In this document: positions 1 through 6,236 of the stretch, piece after piece
How positions within the stretch are numbered: position 1 is the stretch's first letter
Layout of the letters: each line of letters opens with the position of its first letter
DNA from: JAZGAE01 sp036475545
Lineage (GTDB): Bacteria; Pseudomonadota; Alphaproteobacteria; DATDPM01
Assembly: GCA_036475545.1 (NCBI GenBank)
Contig: JAZGAE010000120.1
Coordinates: 1 to 6,451 of the forward strand
DNA: 6,451 nt
Direction: 5' to 3'
Made by a program: the position numbers and the translations under genes
Notes under the pieces: model-generated
Told to the model about the DNA's origin: nothing
What the model saw: only the letters and a program-made list of their open reading frames with translations
Database searches by the model: none

Positions 1-422
1 GCGAGCCACTGCCGGCAGGCTGCGGCCGGGTCGGCTTCGCGCCAGAGGTCGAGCGCAGGAGCGGCATCCCGTTGCCCGTAAACGGCTGCCCCGGATTGCT
101 CGGCGATGGCCGCGATCTTGGCCGCGATCTTCGCCGGGCCGGTGAAGCGGACGGCCTCGCAGCCCTCGCGCAAGGCGCCCAGCGCCCGGCCGGGCTCGTC
201 GCCGCAATCGAGGACGGCGGCGGCCTCGACCTCGGGGTGCTCGGCCCTCGCCTGGGCGATGACGGAAAGGAACCAGCGCGCCCCGGCGTAGCCCGCGGCC
301 CCCGGCGCGCTCAAGAGCGTCACCGGAACCTCGAGCGCGCTCGCGGCCTCCATGGCCGCGCGGGCGTGGTCGAGCGAGTGGATGATCACGGCCCGCCCGC
401 GTAAGCTTACCCGCTTCGCCAT
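1..422 (-). CDS. Class II aldolase-like conserved protein, function unknown (N-terminal 140 codons, runs off left edge)
   Basis: The reading frame is open from an ATG at 422 to the window edge with no stop. A purine-rich GGGAAAGAG directly precedes the ATG and supports this start; the next Met is residue 24, inside the conserved-looking part. Residues 11-95 follow the pattern of the start of class II fructose-bisphosphate aldolases: a short helix with an AAMEAA-type segment (22-27), a strand PVTLLSA (33-39), a GAAGYAG loop (41-47) like the aldolase GARKYAG, a helix ending in HPEV (62-65), a strand with LDCGD (71-75) where aldolases carry QDHG or LDHG, and EAVRFTG (89-95) like SVMMDGS. The Asp is kept, but the metal-binding His is Cys73. 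After residue 95 the resemblance fades into ALDLWREADPAAACRQW. No function can be assigned; it may be a degenerate, non-catalytic or regulatory aldolase relative. It is divergent from the pump operon and has the same orientation as gap and tkt. The similarity was judged by eye from remembered family motifs. Confidence 0.72.
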   Translation of the reverse strand, partial: MAKRVSLRGRAVIIHSLDHARAAMEAASALEVPVTLLSAPGAAGYAGARWFLSVIAQARAEHPEVEAAAVLDCGDEPGRALGALREGCEAVRFTGPAKIAAKIAAIAEQSGAAVYGQRDAAPALDLWREADPAAACRQWL

Positions 423-450
423 CTCTTTCCCTGCCCCGCCGTTGGCGCCC

Positions 451-460
451 TATCTTATCA
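451..460 (-). promoter_or_regulatory. Possible -10 element for the aldolase-like gene
   Basis: Read on the minus strand this is TGATAAGATA, an AT-rich patch in very GC-rich surroundings, containing TAAGAT about 29 nt upstream of the ATG at 422. No convincing -35 hexamer lies 16-18 bp further upstream, so this is only a candidate. The patch could equally serve a factor or promoter on the other strand. Confidence 0.2.
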
Positions 461-493
461 GGCGGACGGCCCACGGCGCACCGCCCGGCCGGC

Positions 494-550
494 CCACGCT
501 CGCGGCCTCGGACCACACTCGCGGCCTCGGCCCACGCTCGCGGCCTCGCG
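494..550. repeat. Three tandem 19-bp direct repeats
   Basis: Three units abut with no spacer: 494-512, 513-531 and 532-550. The consensus is CCACRCTCGCGGCCTCG followed by two variable bases; the only core difference is A for G at the fifth position of unit 2. A related 12-mer, GCTCGCGGCCTC, also lies inside the aldolase-like gene at 339-350. The array lies between the two divergent starts, ending 73 bp before the adaptor ATG and starting 71 bp upstream of the aldolase-like ATG. A period of 19 bp is just under two helical turns, so the units would present on nearly the same DNA face. Iterated binding sites for a regulator, or a neutral tandem duplication, are both possible. Confidence 0.85.
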
Positions 551-563
551 TGGCTGGCTTCGC

Positions 564-583
564 TCTCGCCGGTGGCGGCGAGA
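564..583. promoter_or_regulatory. Inverted repeat (7-bp arms) upstream of the RND operon
   Basis: TCTCGCC (564-570) and GGCGAGA (577-583) are perfect inverted arms around a 6-nt centre. The site lies 40 bp before the adaptor start codon. It could be an operator for a dimeric regulator or a hairpin in the 5' leader. No run of T follows it on either strand, so it does not look like an intrinsic terminator. Which of these it is cannot be decided from sequence. Confidence 0.4.
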
Positions 584-593
584 TCGGCTAAGT

Positions 594-621
594 TTTCCGG
601 GCCTCGCTTTCCGGGAGAGTC
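594..621 (+). repeat. Short direct repeat TTTCCGGG, 14-bp period, leading into the adaptor RBS
   Basis: TTTCCGGG occurs at 594-601 and again at 608-615, exactly 14 bp apart, in the last 30 bp before the adaptor start. The second copy overlaps the Shine-Dalgarno sequence, so a protein bound there could affect translation or transcription. With only two 8-mer copies, chance is a real alternative. Confidence 0.45.
613..619 (+). promoter_or_regulatory. Ribosome binding site of the adaptor gene
   Basis: GGGAGAG lies 4 nt before the ATG at 624. It supports this ATG, which also places a membrane-anchor segment at the protein's N-terminus, as expected for an RND adaptor. Confidence 0.65.
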
Positions 622-623
622 GC

Positions 624-2009
624 ATGAGGGGCCCCGCGCGAGAAAGGCTGAAGAAGCTCCTGATCATCCCGGCCGTCCTGTTGGGGGTGGCCGTGCTCGC
701 CCTGCTGGTCAGGGGGCGCGAGGGCCCCGAGCAGGCGCCGCCGTCGGAGCAGGTTCGCACGGTGCGGGTGATCGCCGCGCCCAGGGTCGAGGTCGTCCCG
801 CGCGCCGTCGGTTACGGCTACGTCACGCCGGCGATGGTGTGGGAGGCGGTGGCCGAGGTGAGCGGCAGGATCGTGGAGGTGCATCCTAAGCTCGATCGCG
901 GCGAGACCCTTCCGGCGGGGGCGATGCTGCTCAAGATCGACCCGACCGACTACCGGCTCGCCATCGCCCAGATCGAGGCGAACATCCGCAGCACCAGGGC
1001 CAACCTGGCGGAGCTCGCGGTCCGCAAGAGCAACACCCGCGCCTCGCTCGGGATCGAAGAGAGTGTGCTCCGCCTGAGCGAGAAGGACCTCGAGCGCAAG
1101 CGCGAGCTCTTGAAACGGGGCAACGTCTCGCAGGCGGCCGTCGACCAAGAGGAGCGCAACGTTCTCGCCAACGCGCAGAGCGTTCAGGCGCTGAGGAACA
1201 CCCTCAACCTCGTCCCGGCGGAGCGGGACGCGCTCGTGGCGAGCCTCGCGGTTTACGAGGCGCAGCTCGAGGCCGCCCGGCGCGACCTCGAGCGCACCGC
1301 CATCTTCGCGCCGTTCGACGGACGCATCGCCGAGGTGAACGTGGAGCTCGCCCAGTTCGCCAAGGAGGGCCAAGTGCTGTTGGTTGCCGACAGCATCGAC
1401 GTCGCCGAAGTGGCCGCCCAGTTCCCGATCGACAAGTTCCGCAGTTTGCTGCCCCGCGACGTGGGCGAGCGGAGGCTCACCATGGCGGACATGGACAGAC
1501 TGCCCGAGCTCCTCGGGCTGTCGGCCACGGTGAGACTGCGCGCCGGCGATTTCACGGTGGAATGGGAGGCCCGCTTCACCCGCATCAGCGACACGATCGA
1601 TCCCGAGACGCGCACCGTCGGCGTCATCGTCGCCGTGGACGAGCCCTACACCCAGGCGATCCCGGGCGTCCGTCCGCCCCTTGTCAAGAACATGTACGTC
1701 GAGGTCGACCTCAGGGGAAGGCCGCTCGCGGCGCGGCCCGTGATCCCGCGCTCGGCCCTCGTCGGCGACGAGGTGTTCATCGTCGGCGACGACAACCGGC
1801 TCGAGAAGCGCAAGGTGATCGTCAGCCTGTTGCAGACGAACTTCGTCGCCGTGGGCGAAGGCCTGGAGGAAGGCGACCGGGTCGTGGTCTCGGACCTGGC
1901 GCCCGCGATCGAGGGCATGCTGCTCGACCCCGTGCTGGACGAAGCGCTGGCGGAGCGGATCGCCGCAGAGGCCCAGGGAGCGGGCGGCATTACGGGCGGC
2001 ATTAAATGA
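624..2009 (+). CDS. RND efflux periplasmic adaptor subunit (membrane fusion protein, HlyD/AcrA type)
   Basis: This 461-aa protein is the periplasmic adaptor that would link the inner-membrane RND pump encoded next to it to an outer-membrane channel. Residues 11-29 form one hydrophobic segment after a basic start (RERLKK), so it is probably anchored by an uncleaved N-terminal helix; the protein has no cysteine and so cannot be a lipoprotein. Domains in order are: lipoyl half about 72-108 (VSGRIVEVHPKLDRGETLPAG); a long charged alpha-helical hairpin about 110-222; second lipoyl half about 223-255 (RTAIFAPFDGRIAEVNVELAQF); beta-barrel about 256-362 (with DPETRTVGVIVAV); and a membrane-proximal domain about 365-435 (RPVIPRSALV, EGLEEGDRVVVS). 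The length is a little above the usual 370-420, mainly through the long hairpin and tail. The stop codon overlaps the permease start (ATGA), which shows an operon. The family call is secure; the substrate is unknown. Confidence 0.95.
   Translation: MRGPARERLKKLLIIPAVLLGVAVLALLVRGREGPEQAPPSEQVRTVRVIAAPRVEVVPRAVGYGYVTPAMVWEAVAEVSGRIVEVHPKLDRGETLPAGAMLLKIDPTDYRLAIAQIEANIRSTRANLAELAVRKSNTRASLGIEESVLRLSEKDLERKRELLKRGNVSQAAVDQEERNVLANAQSVQALRNTLNLVPAERDALVASLAVYEAQLEAARRDLERTAIFAPFDGRIAEVNVELAQFAKEGQVLLVADSIDVAEVAAQFPIDKFRSLLPRDVGERRLTMADMDRLPELLGLSATVRLRAGDFTVEWEARFTRISDTIDPETRTVGVIVAVDEPYTQAIPGVRPPLVKNMYVEVDLRGRPLAARPVIPRSALVGDEVFIVGDDNRLEKRKVIVSLLQTNFVAVGEGLEEGDRVVVSDLAPAIEGMLLDPVLDEALAERIAAEAQGAGGITGGIK
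1981..2004 (+). repeat. Perfect 12-bp tandem duplication at the adaptor/permease junction
   Basis: CGGGCGGCATTA occurs twice back to back (1981-1992 and 1993-2004), ending one base before the ATGA overlap. In frame it adds four residues, giving GGIT-GGIK at the adaptor C-terminus. Being a multiple of three, it leaves the frame and the ATGA overlap intact. The second copy occupies the place where the permease ribosome binding site would be, and no strong Shine-Dalgarno is visible there. Confidence 0.85.
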
Positions 2010-5000
2010 TTCGCTACTTCGCCGCGCACCCGACGGCCGCCACCCTGCTCATGGCGTTCGCGATCGTGATCGGCCTCGCCACCGTGCCCACGCTCAAGCG
2101 CGAGACCTTCCCCGACATACCGCCGGGCGAGATCGAGGTGCGCGTCCCCTATCCCGGCGCCAGCGCCGAGGACGTGGAGGAAGCCGTCTGCCAGCGCATC
2201 GAGGACGCCGTGGACGGAGTCAACGAGGTCGAGGAAATCCGCTGCGAGGCCCGCGAAGGGATCGGAACCGCCGTCGTCGAGATGCGCGAGGGCGCGGATT
2301 TCGACCGCTTCCTCAACGACGTCAAGACCGAGGTCGAGGCCATAGACGAGTTTCCCGAGGAAACCGAGCGGGCCACCGTCCGGCAACTCGGCCTCACCGA
2401 CTTCGTCGCCTCCATCGCCGTCACCGGCCCGATGTCGGTCCCGGACCTCAAGTCCTACTGCGAACAAGTCAAGGACCGCCTGCTGCTCTTGGAGGCGATC
2501 TCGCAGGTCACGGTGCTGGGGTTCTCCGCCCGCCAGATCCGCATAGAGGTGCCCGCCCATACCTTGCGCCAGTACGGGTTGAGCGTGGCCGACATCGCCG
2601 GCGTCGTGGCGCGCCAGAACATCGACCTGCCCTCGGGCACCATCGAGACGACGGAGCGGGACGTGCTGCTCAGGTTCGCGGACGAGCGCGGCACGCCGCT
2701 CGAGTTCGAGGACCTCGTCGTGGTGACGGGCGCGAGCGGGGCCGAAATCCGCCTCGGCGACATCGCCACCATCACCGACCGCTTCAAGCTGGACGAGGAC
2801 AAGACCGTCTTCAACGGGCGGCGCGCCTGCATGCTGAGCATCACCAAGACCAAGGCCGAGGACACGCTCACCGCGGTGGACGCGGCCGGCGCCTTCCTCG
2901 AGCGCGAGCGCCGGATCGCACCGCCCGGGGTCACCTTCACGCTGACCCAGGACGTCTCGTCGATCGTCCGCGACCGCCTCAACCTGTTGCTCAGGAACGG
3001 CGCCCAGGGCCTCGGGCTGGTGTTTCTCACGATGTGGCTGTTCTTCGGCTTCCGGTTCTCCTTCTGGGTCGCCGTCGGGTTGCCGGTCTCGTTCCTGGGC
3101 ACGATCTTCGTCATGTGGGTGCTGGGCTACTCCATCAACATGATCACGATGGTGGGTTTGCTGATCGCGATCGGGCTTTTGATGGACGACGCCATCGTCA
3201 TCTCCGAGAACATCGCCACCCAGGTCCGCAAGGGGAGGCCGCCGCTCGAGGCGGCGGTCGAAGGCGCCCGCCAAGTCATCCCCGGGGTAGTCGCCTCTTT
3301 TCTCACCACGATCGCCATATTCGGTCCGCTCGCCTTCATGAAGGGCGACATCGGGACGATCCTCAAGGCCTTGCCGGTGGTGCTCATCATGACCCTGACC
3401 GTGAGCCTCATTGAGGCCTTCCTCGTCCTGCCCCATCACCTGGCCCACTCGCTCAGCCGCGCCGGGGCCGGGGCGGCGTCCACGTTCCGCCGGCGCTTCG
3501 ACGACGGCCTCGACTGGGTGCGCGAGAGGGTGCTGGGCGCTGCCGTCGACGCCGTCATTGCCTGGCGCTACCTCTTCTTAGGGCTCGTCATCGCCTTGTT
3601 TCTCGGCTCCATCGGCATGGTCGCCAGCGGCGTCCTCAAGTTCCGCGTCTTTCCCGACATCGACGGCAACGTCATCGAGGCGCGGCTCCTGCTGCCCCAG
3701 GGCACGCCGCTCAAGCGCACCGAGGAGGTCGTCGCCCGGCTCACCTCTGCGCTGCAGCGGGTCAACGAGGCCCTCACGCCGTTGCAGCCCCAAGGCCGGC
3801 CGCTGGTCCGCAACGTGAACGTCCGGTTCAACAAGAACGTGGACGCCTTCGAGACCGGCCCCCACGTCGCCACCGTGTCGGTCGACCTGCTGGACGCCGA
3901 GGTCCGCACGATGCGCGCCGACGGGGTGCTGGCGCGATGGCGCGAGGAGACTGGGATCGTACCCGACGTCCTCAACATCAACTTCAAGGAGTACCAGATC
4001 GGCCCCGGAGGGCTTGCCATCGACATCCGACTCCGCGGATCGGACCTCGCCGAGCTCAAGGCCGCCTCGCTGGAGCTTCAGGAGTGGCTCAGGGCCTACA
4101 GCGGCGTGTTCGACATCTCGGATGATCTCAGGCCGGGCAAGCCCGAGGTGCGGCTGCGCCTGCGCGAAGGCGCGACCGCGCTGGGCCTGGACGCCGCCGG
4201 CATTGCCGCGCAGCTCCGCTCGGCCTTCTATGGCCGCACCGCGAGCGAGATCCAGGTCGGGTCCGCGTCCTACGAGGTGGACGTGCGCCTCTCGCCGCTG
4301 GACCAGGACAGCCTGGCGGACCTCGACTATTTCACCATCACCTCGCCCGGGGGCCGGCAGATCCCCCTCGGCACGGTGGCGACGCTGGAGGCCGGCCGCG
4401 GCTTCGCGCGGCTCGCCCGTGTCGACGGCCGGCGCACCGTGACCGTCCAGGGGGACGTGGACACCTCCCTCGCCAACGCCGACGAGATCATCGCCGACAC
4501 GCGCGCCCGGTTCTTCCCCGAATTCCAAGCGCGCCACCCCTCCATCCACGTCTCGATCGAGGGGCAGGCCAAGGAGGGCGAAAGAACCAGCAAGTCGGTG
4601 CGCGGCGCGTTCCTGATCGGCCTCATTGCCATCTACGCGCTGTTGAGCTTCCAGTTCCGCAGCTATCTCGAGCCGCTGGTCGTCATAGCGGCCGTCCCCT
4701 TAGGGGTCATCGGCGCCGTGTGGGGCCATCTCGTGATGGGGCTGGATCTGTCGCTCCCCAGCGCGGTGGGCCTGGTCTCGCTCGCGGGCGTGGTGGTCAA
4801 CGATTCGATTCTGCTGGTGACCTTCCTCAAGCTCAGGGGGCGCGAAGGGATGTCGGTCCGCGACGCGGCCGCGACGGCGAGCCGCGAGCGCTTCCGCGCC
4901 GTGCTGCTGACCTCGCTGACGACCATCGCCGGGCTCTTGCCGTTACTCACCGAGAAGAGCCTCCAGGCCCAGGTCCTGGTCCCGCTGGTCACCAGCCTGG

Positions 5001-5125
5001 TGTTCGGCATCATCGCCTCGACGCTGCTGGTCCTCCTGGTCGTACCGGCATTGTATGCCGTACTCGAGGACTTCGGCCTCACGACCTTCGAGACGCACGC
5101 CGCCGCCGGCGCCCCGGCGCAATAA
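2006..5125 (+). CDS. RND efflux transporter permease subunit (AcrB/HAE-like)
   Basis: This 1039-aa protein has the full length and duplicated plan of an RND permease, the proton-driven inner-membrane pump of a tripartite exporter. TM1 is about 10-28, followed by a large periplasmic porter/docking loop to about 330, then TM2-TM6 about 331-475. TM7 is about 522-543, followed by a second periplasmic loop to about 865 and TM8-TM12 about 866-1020. The duplication shows in FPDI after TM1 (35-38) and again after TM7 (549-552). TM4 carries the proton-relay pair Asp394-Asp395 in LLMDDAIVISENI, matching AcrB D407/D408. In TM10, where AcrB has Lys940-Asn941, this protein has Asn932-Asp933 in VVVNDSILLV. 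TM11 keeps a Thr/Ser-rich LLTSLTTIAG (967-976). Translation probably depends on coupling through the ATGA overlap, since no strong ribosome site is present. It pairs with the adaptor just upstream; no outer-membrane factor follows. The drug, lipid or metal substrate cannot be read from the sequence. Confidence 0.96.
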   Translation: MIRYFAAHPTAATLLMAFAIVIGLATVPTLKRETFPDIPPGEIEVRVPYPGASAEDVEEAVCQRIEDAVDGVNEVEEIRCEAREGIGTAVVEMREGADFDRFLNDVKTEVEAIDEFPEETERATVRQLGLTDFVASIAVTGPMSVPDLKSYCEQVKDRLLLLEAISQVTVLGFSARQIRIEVPAHTLRQYGLSVADIAGVVARQNIDLPSGTIETTERDVLLRFADERGTPLEFEDLVVVTGASGAEIRLGDIATITDRFKLDEDKTVFNGRRACMLSITKTKAEDTLTAVDAAGAFLERERRIAPPGVTFTLTQDVSSIVRDRLNLLLRNGAQGLGLVFLTMWLFFGFRFSFWVAVGLPVSFLGTIFVMWVLGYSINMITMVGLLIAIGLLMDDAIVISENIATQVRKGRPPLEAAVEGARQVIPGVVASFLTTIAIFGPLAFMKGDIGTILKALPVVLIMTLTVSLIEAFLVLPHHLAHSLSRAGAGAASTFRRRFDDGLDWVRERVLGAAVDAVIAWRYLFLGLVIALFLGSIGMVASGVLKFRVFPDIDGNVIEARLLLPQGTPLKRTEEVVARLTSALQRVNEALTPLQPQGRPLVRNVNVRFNKNVDAFETGPHVATVSVDLLDAEVRTMRADGVLARWREETGIVPDVLNINFKEYQIGPGGLAIDIRLRGSDLAELKAASLELQEWLRAYSGVFDISDDLRPGKPEVRLRLREGATALGLDAAGIAAQLRSAFYGRTASEIQVGSASYEVDVRLSPLDQDSLADLDYFTITSPGGRQIPLGTVATLEAGRGFARLARVDGRRTVTVQGDVDTSLANADEIIADTRARFFPEFQARHPSIHVSIEGQAKEGERTSKSVRGAFLIGLIAIYALLSFQFRSYLEPLVVIAAVPLGVIGAVWGHLVMGLDLSLPSAVGLVSLAGVVVNDSILLVTFLKLRGREGMSVRDAAATASRERFRAVLLTSLTTIAGLLPLLTEKSLQAQVLVPLVTSLVFGIIASTLLVLLVVPALYAVLEDFGLTTFETHAAAGAPAQ

Positions 5126-5217
5126 GCGGGCCCTCAGAGCAAAAAGGGAAGGGGCCTGCCGCCCCGGGGCAAGGCGGTCTCGCCGCAGGGTGGTCTACCG
5201 CGGATAGGACGGCGGGC
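5126..5217. other. Convergent intergenic region between the RND permease and gap
   Basis: These 92 bp separate two genes that end toward each other. Apart from the terminator candidate, they hold short GC palindromes and a weak inverted pair GCGGT (5174-5178) / ACCGC (5197-5201) around an 18-nt loop. There is no open frame worth calling and no T-run on the plus strand that would end the RND transcript, so read-through into the antisense of gap is possible. Confidence 0.5.
5141..5165 (-). terminator. Candidate weak intrinsic terminator for the tkt-gap transcript
   Basis: On the minus strand GGGGC-GGCAG-GCCCC (5165-5151) can form an all-GC 5-bp stem with a 5-nt loop, followed by TTCCCTTTTT (5150-5141). 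It begins about 50 nt past the gap stop. The stem is short and the T-run is interrupted by CCC, so efficiency would be modest and Rho-dependent ending remains possible. Confidence 0.35.
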
Positions 5218-6225
5218 TCAGCCGAGCTTCGCCATGGCGGCGGCGGTATCGAGCATGCGGTTGGCGAAGCCCCATTCGTTGTCGTACCAGGCCATGACGC
5301 GGACGAAGGTCTCCTCGACGACCTGGGTCTGGGTCAGGTCGAATATGGCGCTCGCCGGGTTGTGGTTGAAGTCGGCGGAGACCAGCGGCTCGGCGCAGGC
5401 CTCGAGGATCCCGTTCAAGGGCCCGGCGGCGGCGGCCTCTACCGCCCCGTTGATCTCGTCCACGCTGGTGCGACGTTTGGCTTCGAACGTGAGGTCGATC
5501 AAAGAGACGTTGAGGGTCGGCACCCGGATCGCGCAGCCGTCGAGCTTGCCGTCGAGCTCGGGCAGCACCAGCCCCACCGCCCGCGCCGCGCCGGTGGAGG
5601 TGGGGATGAGCGAGTGGGCGGCGGCGCGGGCGCGGCGCAAGTCCTTGTGCAGGGTGTCGACGAGGCGCTGGTCGCCGGTATACGAGTGCACCGTGGTCAT
5701 ATAGCCCCGGGTGATGCCGACGGCCTGATTAAGCACGTGCGCCACCGGCGCCAAGCAGTTGGTGGTGCAGGACGCGTTCGAGACCACCTGGTGCTCGGGC
5801 GCGAGGCGGTCGTGGTTGACGCCGAAGACCACGGTCAGGTCCGCGCCCTTGGCCGGCGCCGAGATCAGCACGCGCTTGGCGCCGGCCTCGAGATGCCGGG
5901 CGGCCTCGTCGCGCCCGGTGAAAAGCCCGGTGCACTCGAGCGCGATGTCGACCCCGAGCTCGGCCCAGGGCAGCTTCTCGGGGTCTCTTTCGGCCAGCAC
6001 CCGGATCGGGCCGGATCCTAAATCCATCGCGTCCTCGGTAACCCTGACCTCGCCCGGGAAGGGGCCGTGGACGGTGTCGTACCGAAGCAAATGCGCGTTG
6101 GCCTCGACCGGGCCGAGGTCGTTGACCGCCACCACTTCGAGGTCGTCCCGCCCGGACTCATGGAGCGCCCTCACCACCAGACGCCCGATGCGCCCGAACC
6201 CGTTGATTCCAACGCGTACTGCCAT
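5218..6225 (-). CDS. gap: Type I glyceraldehyde-3-phosphate dehydrogenase
   Basis: This 335-aa cytoplasmic enzyme interconverts glyceraldehyde-3-phosphate and 1,3-bisphosphoglycerate with NAD(P), in glycolysis, gluconeogenesis or the Calvin cycle. The N-terminal Rossmann motif is GINGFGRIGR (6-15); Asn35-Asp36 sits at the end of the second strand, where an Asp favours NAD. The catalytic site is SNASCTTNC (149-157) with Cys153, and His180 lies in TTVHSYTGDQ. Phosphate-binding segments are PTSTGAA (208-214) and Arg234 in AIRVPT. The C-terminus has the family signature WYDNEWGF (313-320). Length is normal for the family. The frame is open further upstream to 6390, but that part is antisense-frame noise over transketolase; the ATG at 6225 is chosen because it begins the Rossmann fold exactly and has a strong GGAGGAG site. 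It lies 11 nt after the tkt stop, so the two are co-transcribed. The usual LP pair of NAD enzymes near residues 191-192 is TL here. Confidence 0.97.
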   Translation of the reverse strand: MAVRVGINGFGRIGRLVVRALHESGRDDLEVVAVNDLGPVEANAHLLRYDTVHGPFPGEVRVTEDAMDLGSGPIRVLAERDPEKLPWAELGVDIALECTGLFTGRDEAARHLEAGAKRVLISAPAKGADLTVVFGVNHDRLAPEHQVVSNASCTTNCLAPVAHVLNQAVGITRGYMTTVHSYTGDQRLVDTLHKDLRRARAAAHSLIPTSTGAARAVGLVLPELDGKLDGCAIRVPTLNVSLIDLTFEAKRRTSVDEINGAVEAAAAGPLNGILEACAEPLVSADFNHNPASAIFDLTQTQVVEETFVRVMAWYDNEWGFANRMLDTAAAMAKLG

Positions 6226-6228
6226 GGT

Positions 6229-6235
6229 CTCCTCC
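6229..6235 (-). promoter_or_regulatory. Ribosome binding site that fixes the gap start
   Basis: On the minus strand GGAGGAG lies 3 nt before the ATG at 6225 (the GGAGG core is 5 nt away) and inside the 11-nt tkt-gap gap. It is a near-perfect Shine-Dalgarno and rules out the upstream in-frame starts, which lie within transketolase. Confidence 0.85.
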
Positions 6236-6236
6236 A

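Noticed and set aside
72..404. 110-aa plus-strand open frame at the left edge
   Set aside because: It is antisense to the aldolase-like frame, which has a clear start, a ribosome site and family-like motifs; the plus-strand product has none.
494..550. CRISPR-like array
   Set aside because: The units are directly adjacent with no spacers, and there are only three of them.
564..583. Intrinsic terminator at the inverted repeat
   Set aside because: No T-run follows on either strand, and no transcript is expected to end there.
588..1373. 261-aa minus-strand open frame over the adaptor 5' half
   Set aside because: It is antisense to the adaptor's conserved lipoyl and hairpin regions and is explained by codon bias.
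1646..3448. 600-aa open frame on the minus strand across the adaptor and permease genes
   Set aside because: It is antisense to well-recognised RND genes. Its translation is rich in D, H, R, G and Q with no domain pattern, as expected when high third-position GC removes stops.
2900..3460. Possible frameshift or pseudogene in the permease
   Set aside because: The frame is continuous for 1039 codons with all twelve membrane segments and the Asp pair present; nothing looks broken.
3578..4549. 323-aa minus-strand open frame inside the permease
   Set aside because: It is an antisense shadow of the permease porter region, with low-complexity composition, no ribosome site of note and no recognisable motif.
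4720..6021. 433-aa plus-strand open frame spanning the permease end and most of gap
   Set aside because: It crosses two real genes in the wrong frame or strand, and the composition is that of a GC-rich shadow.
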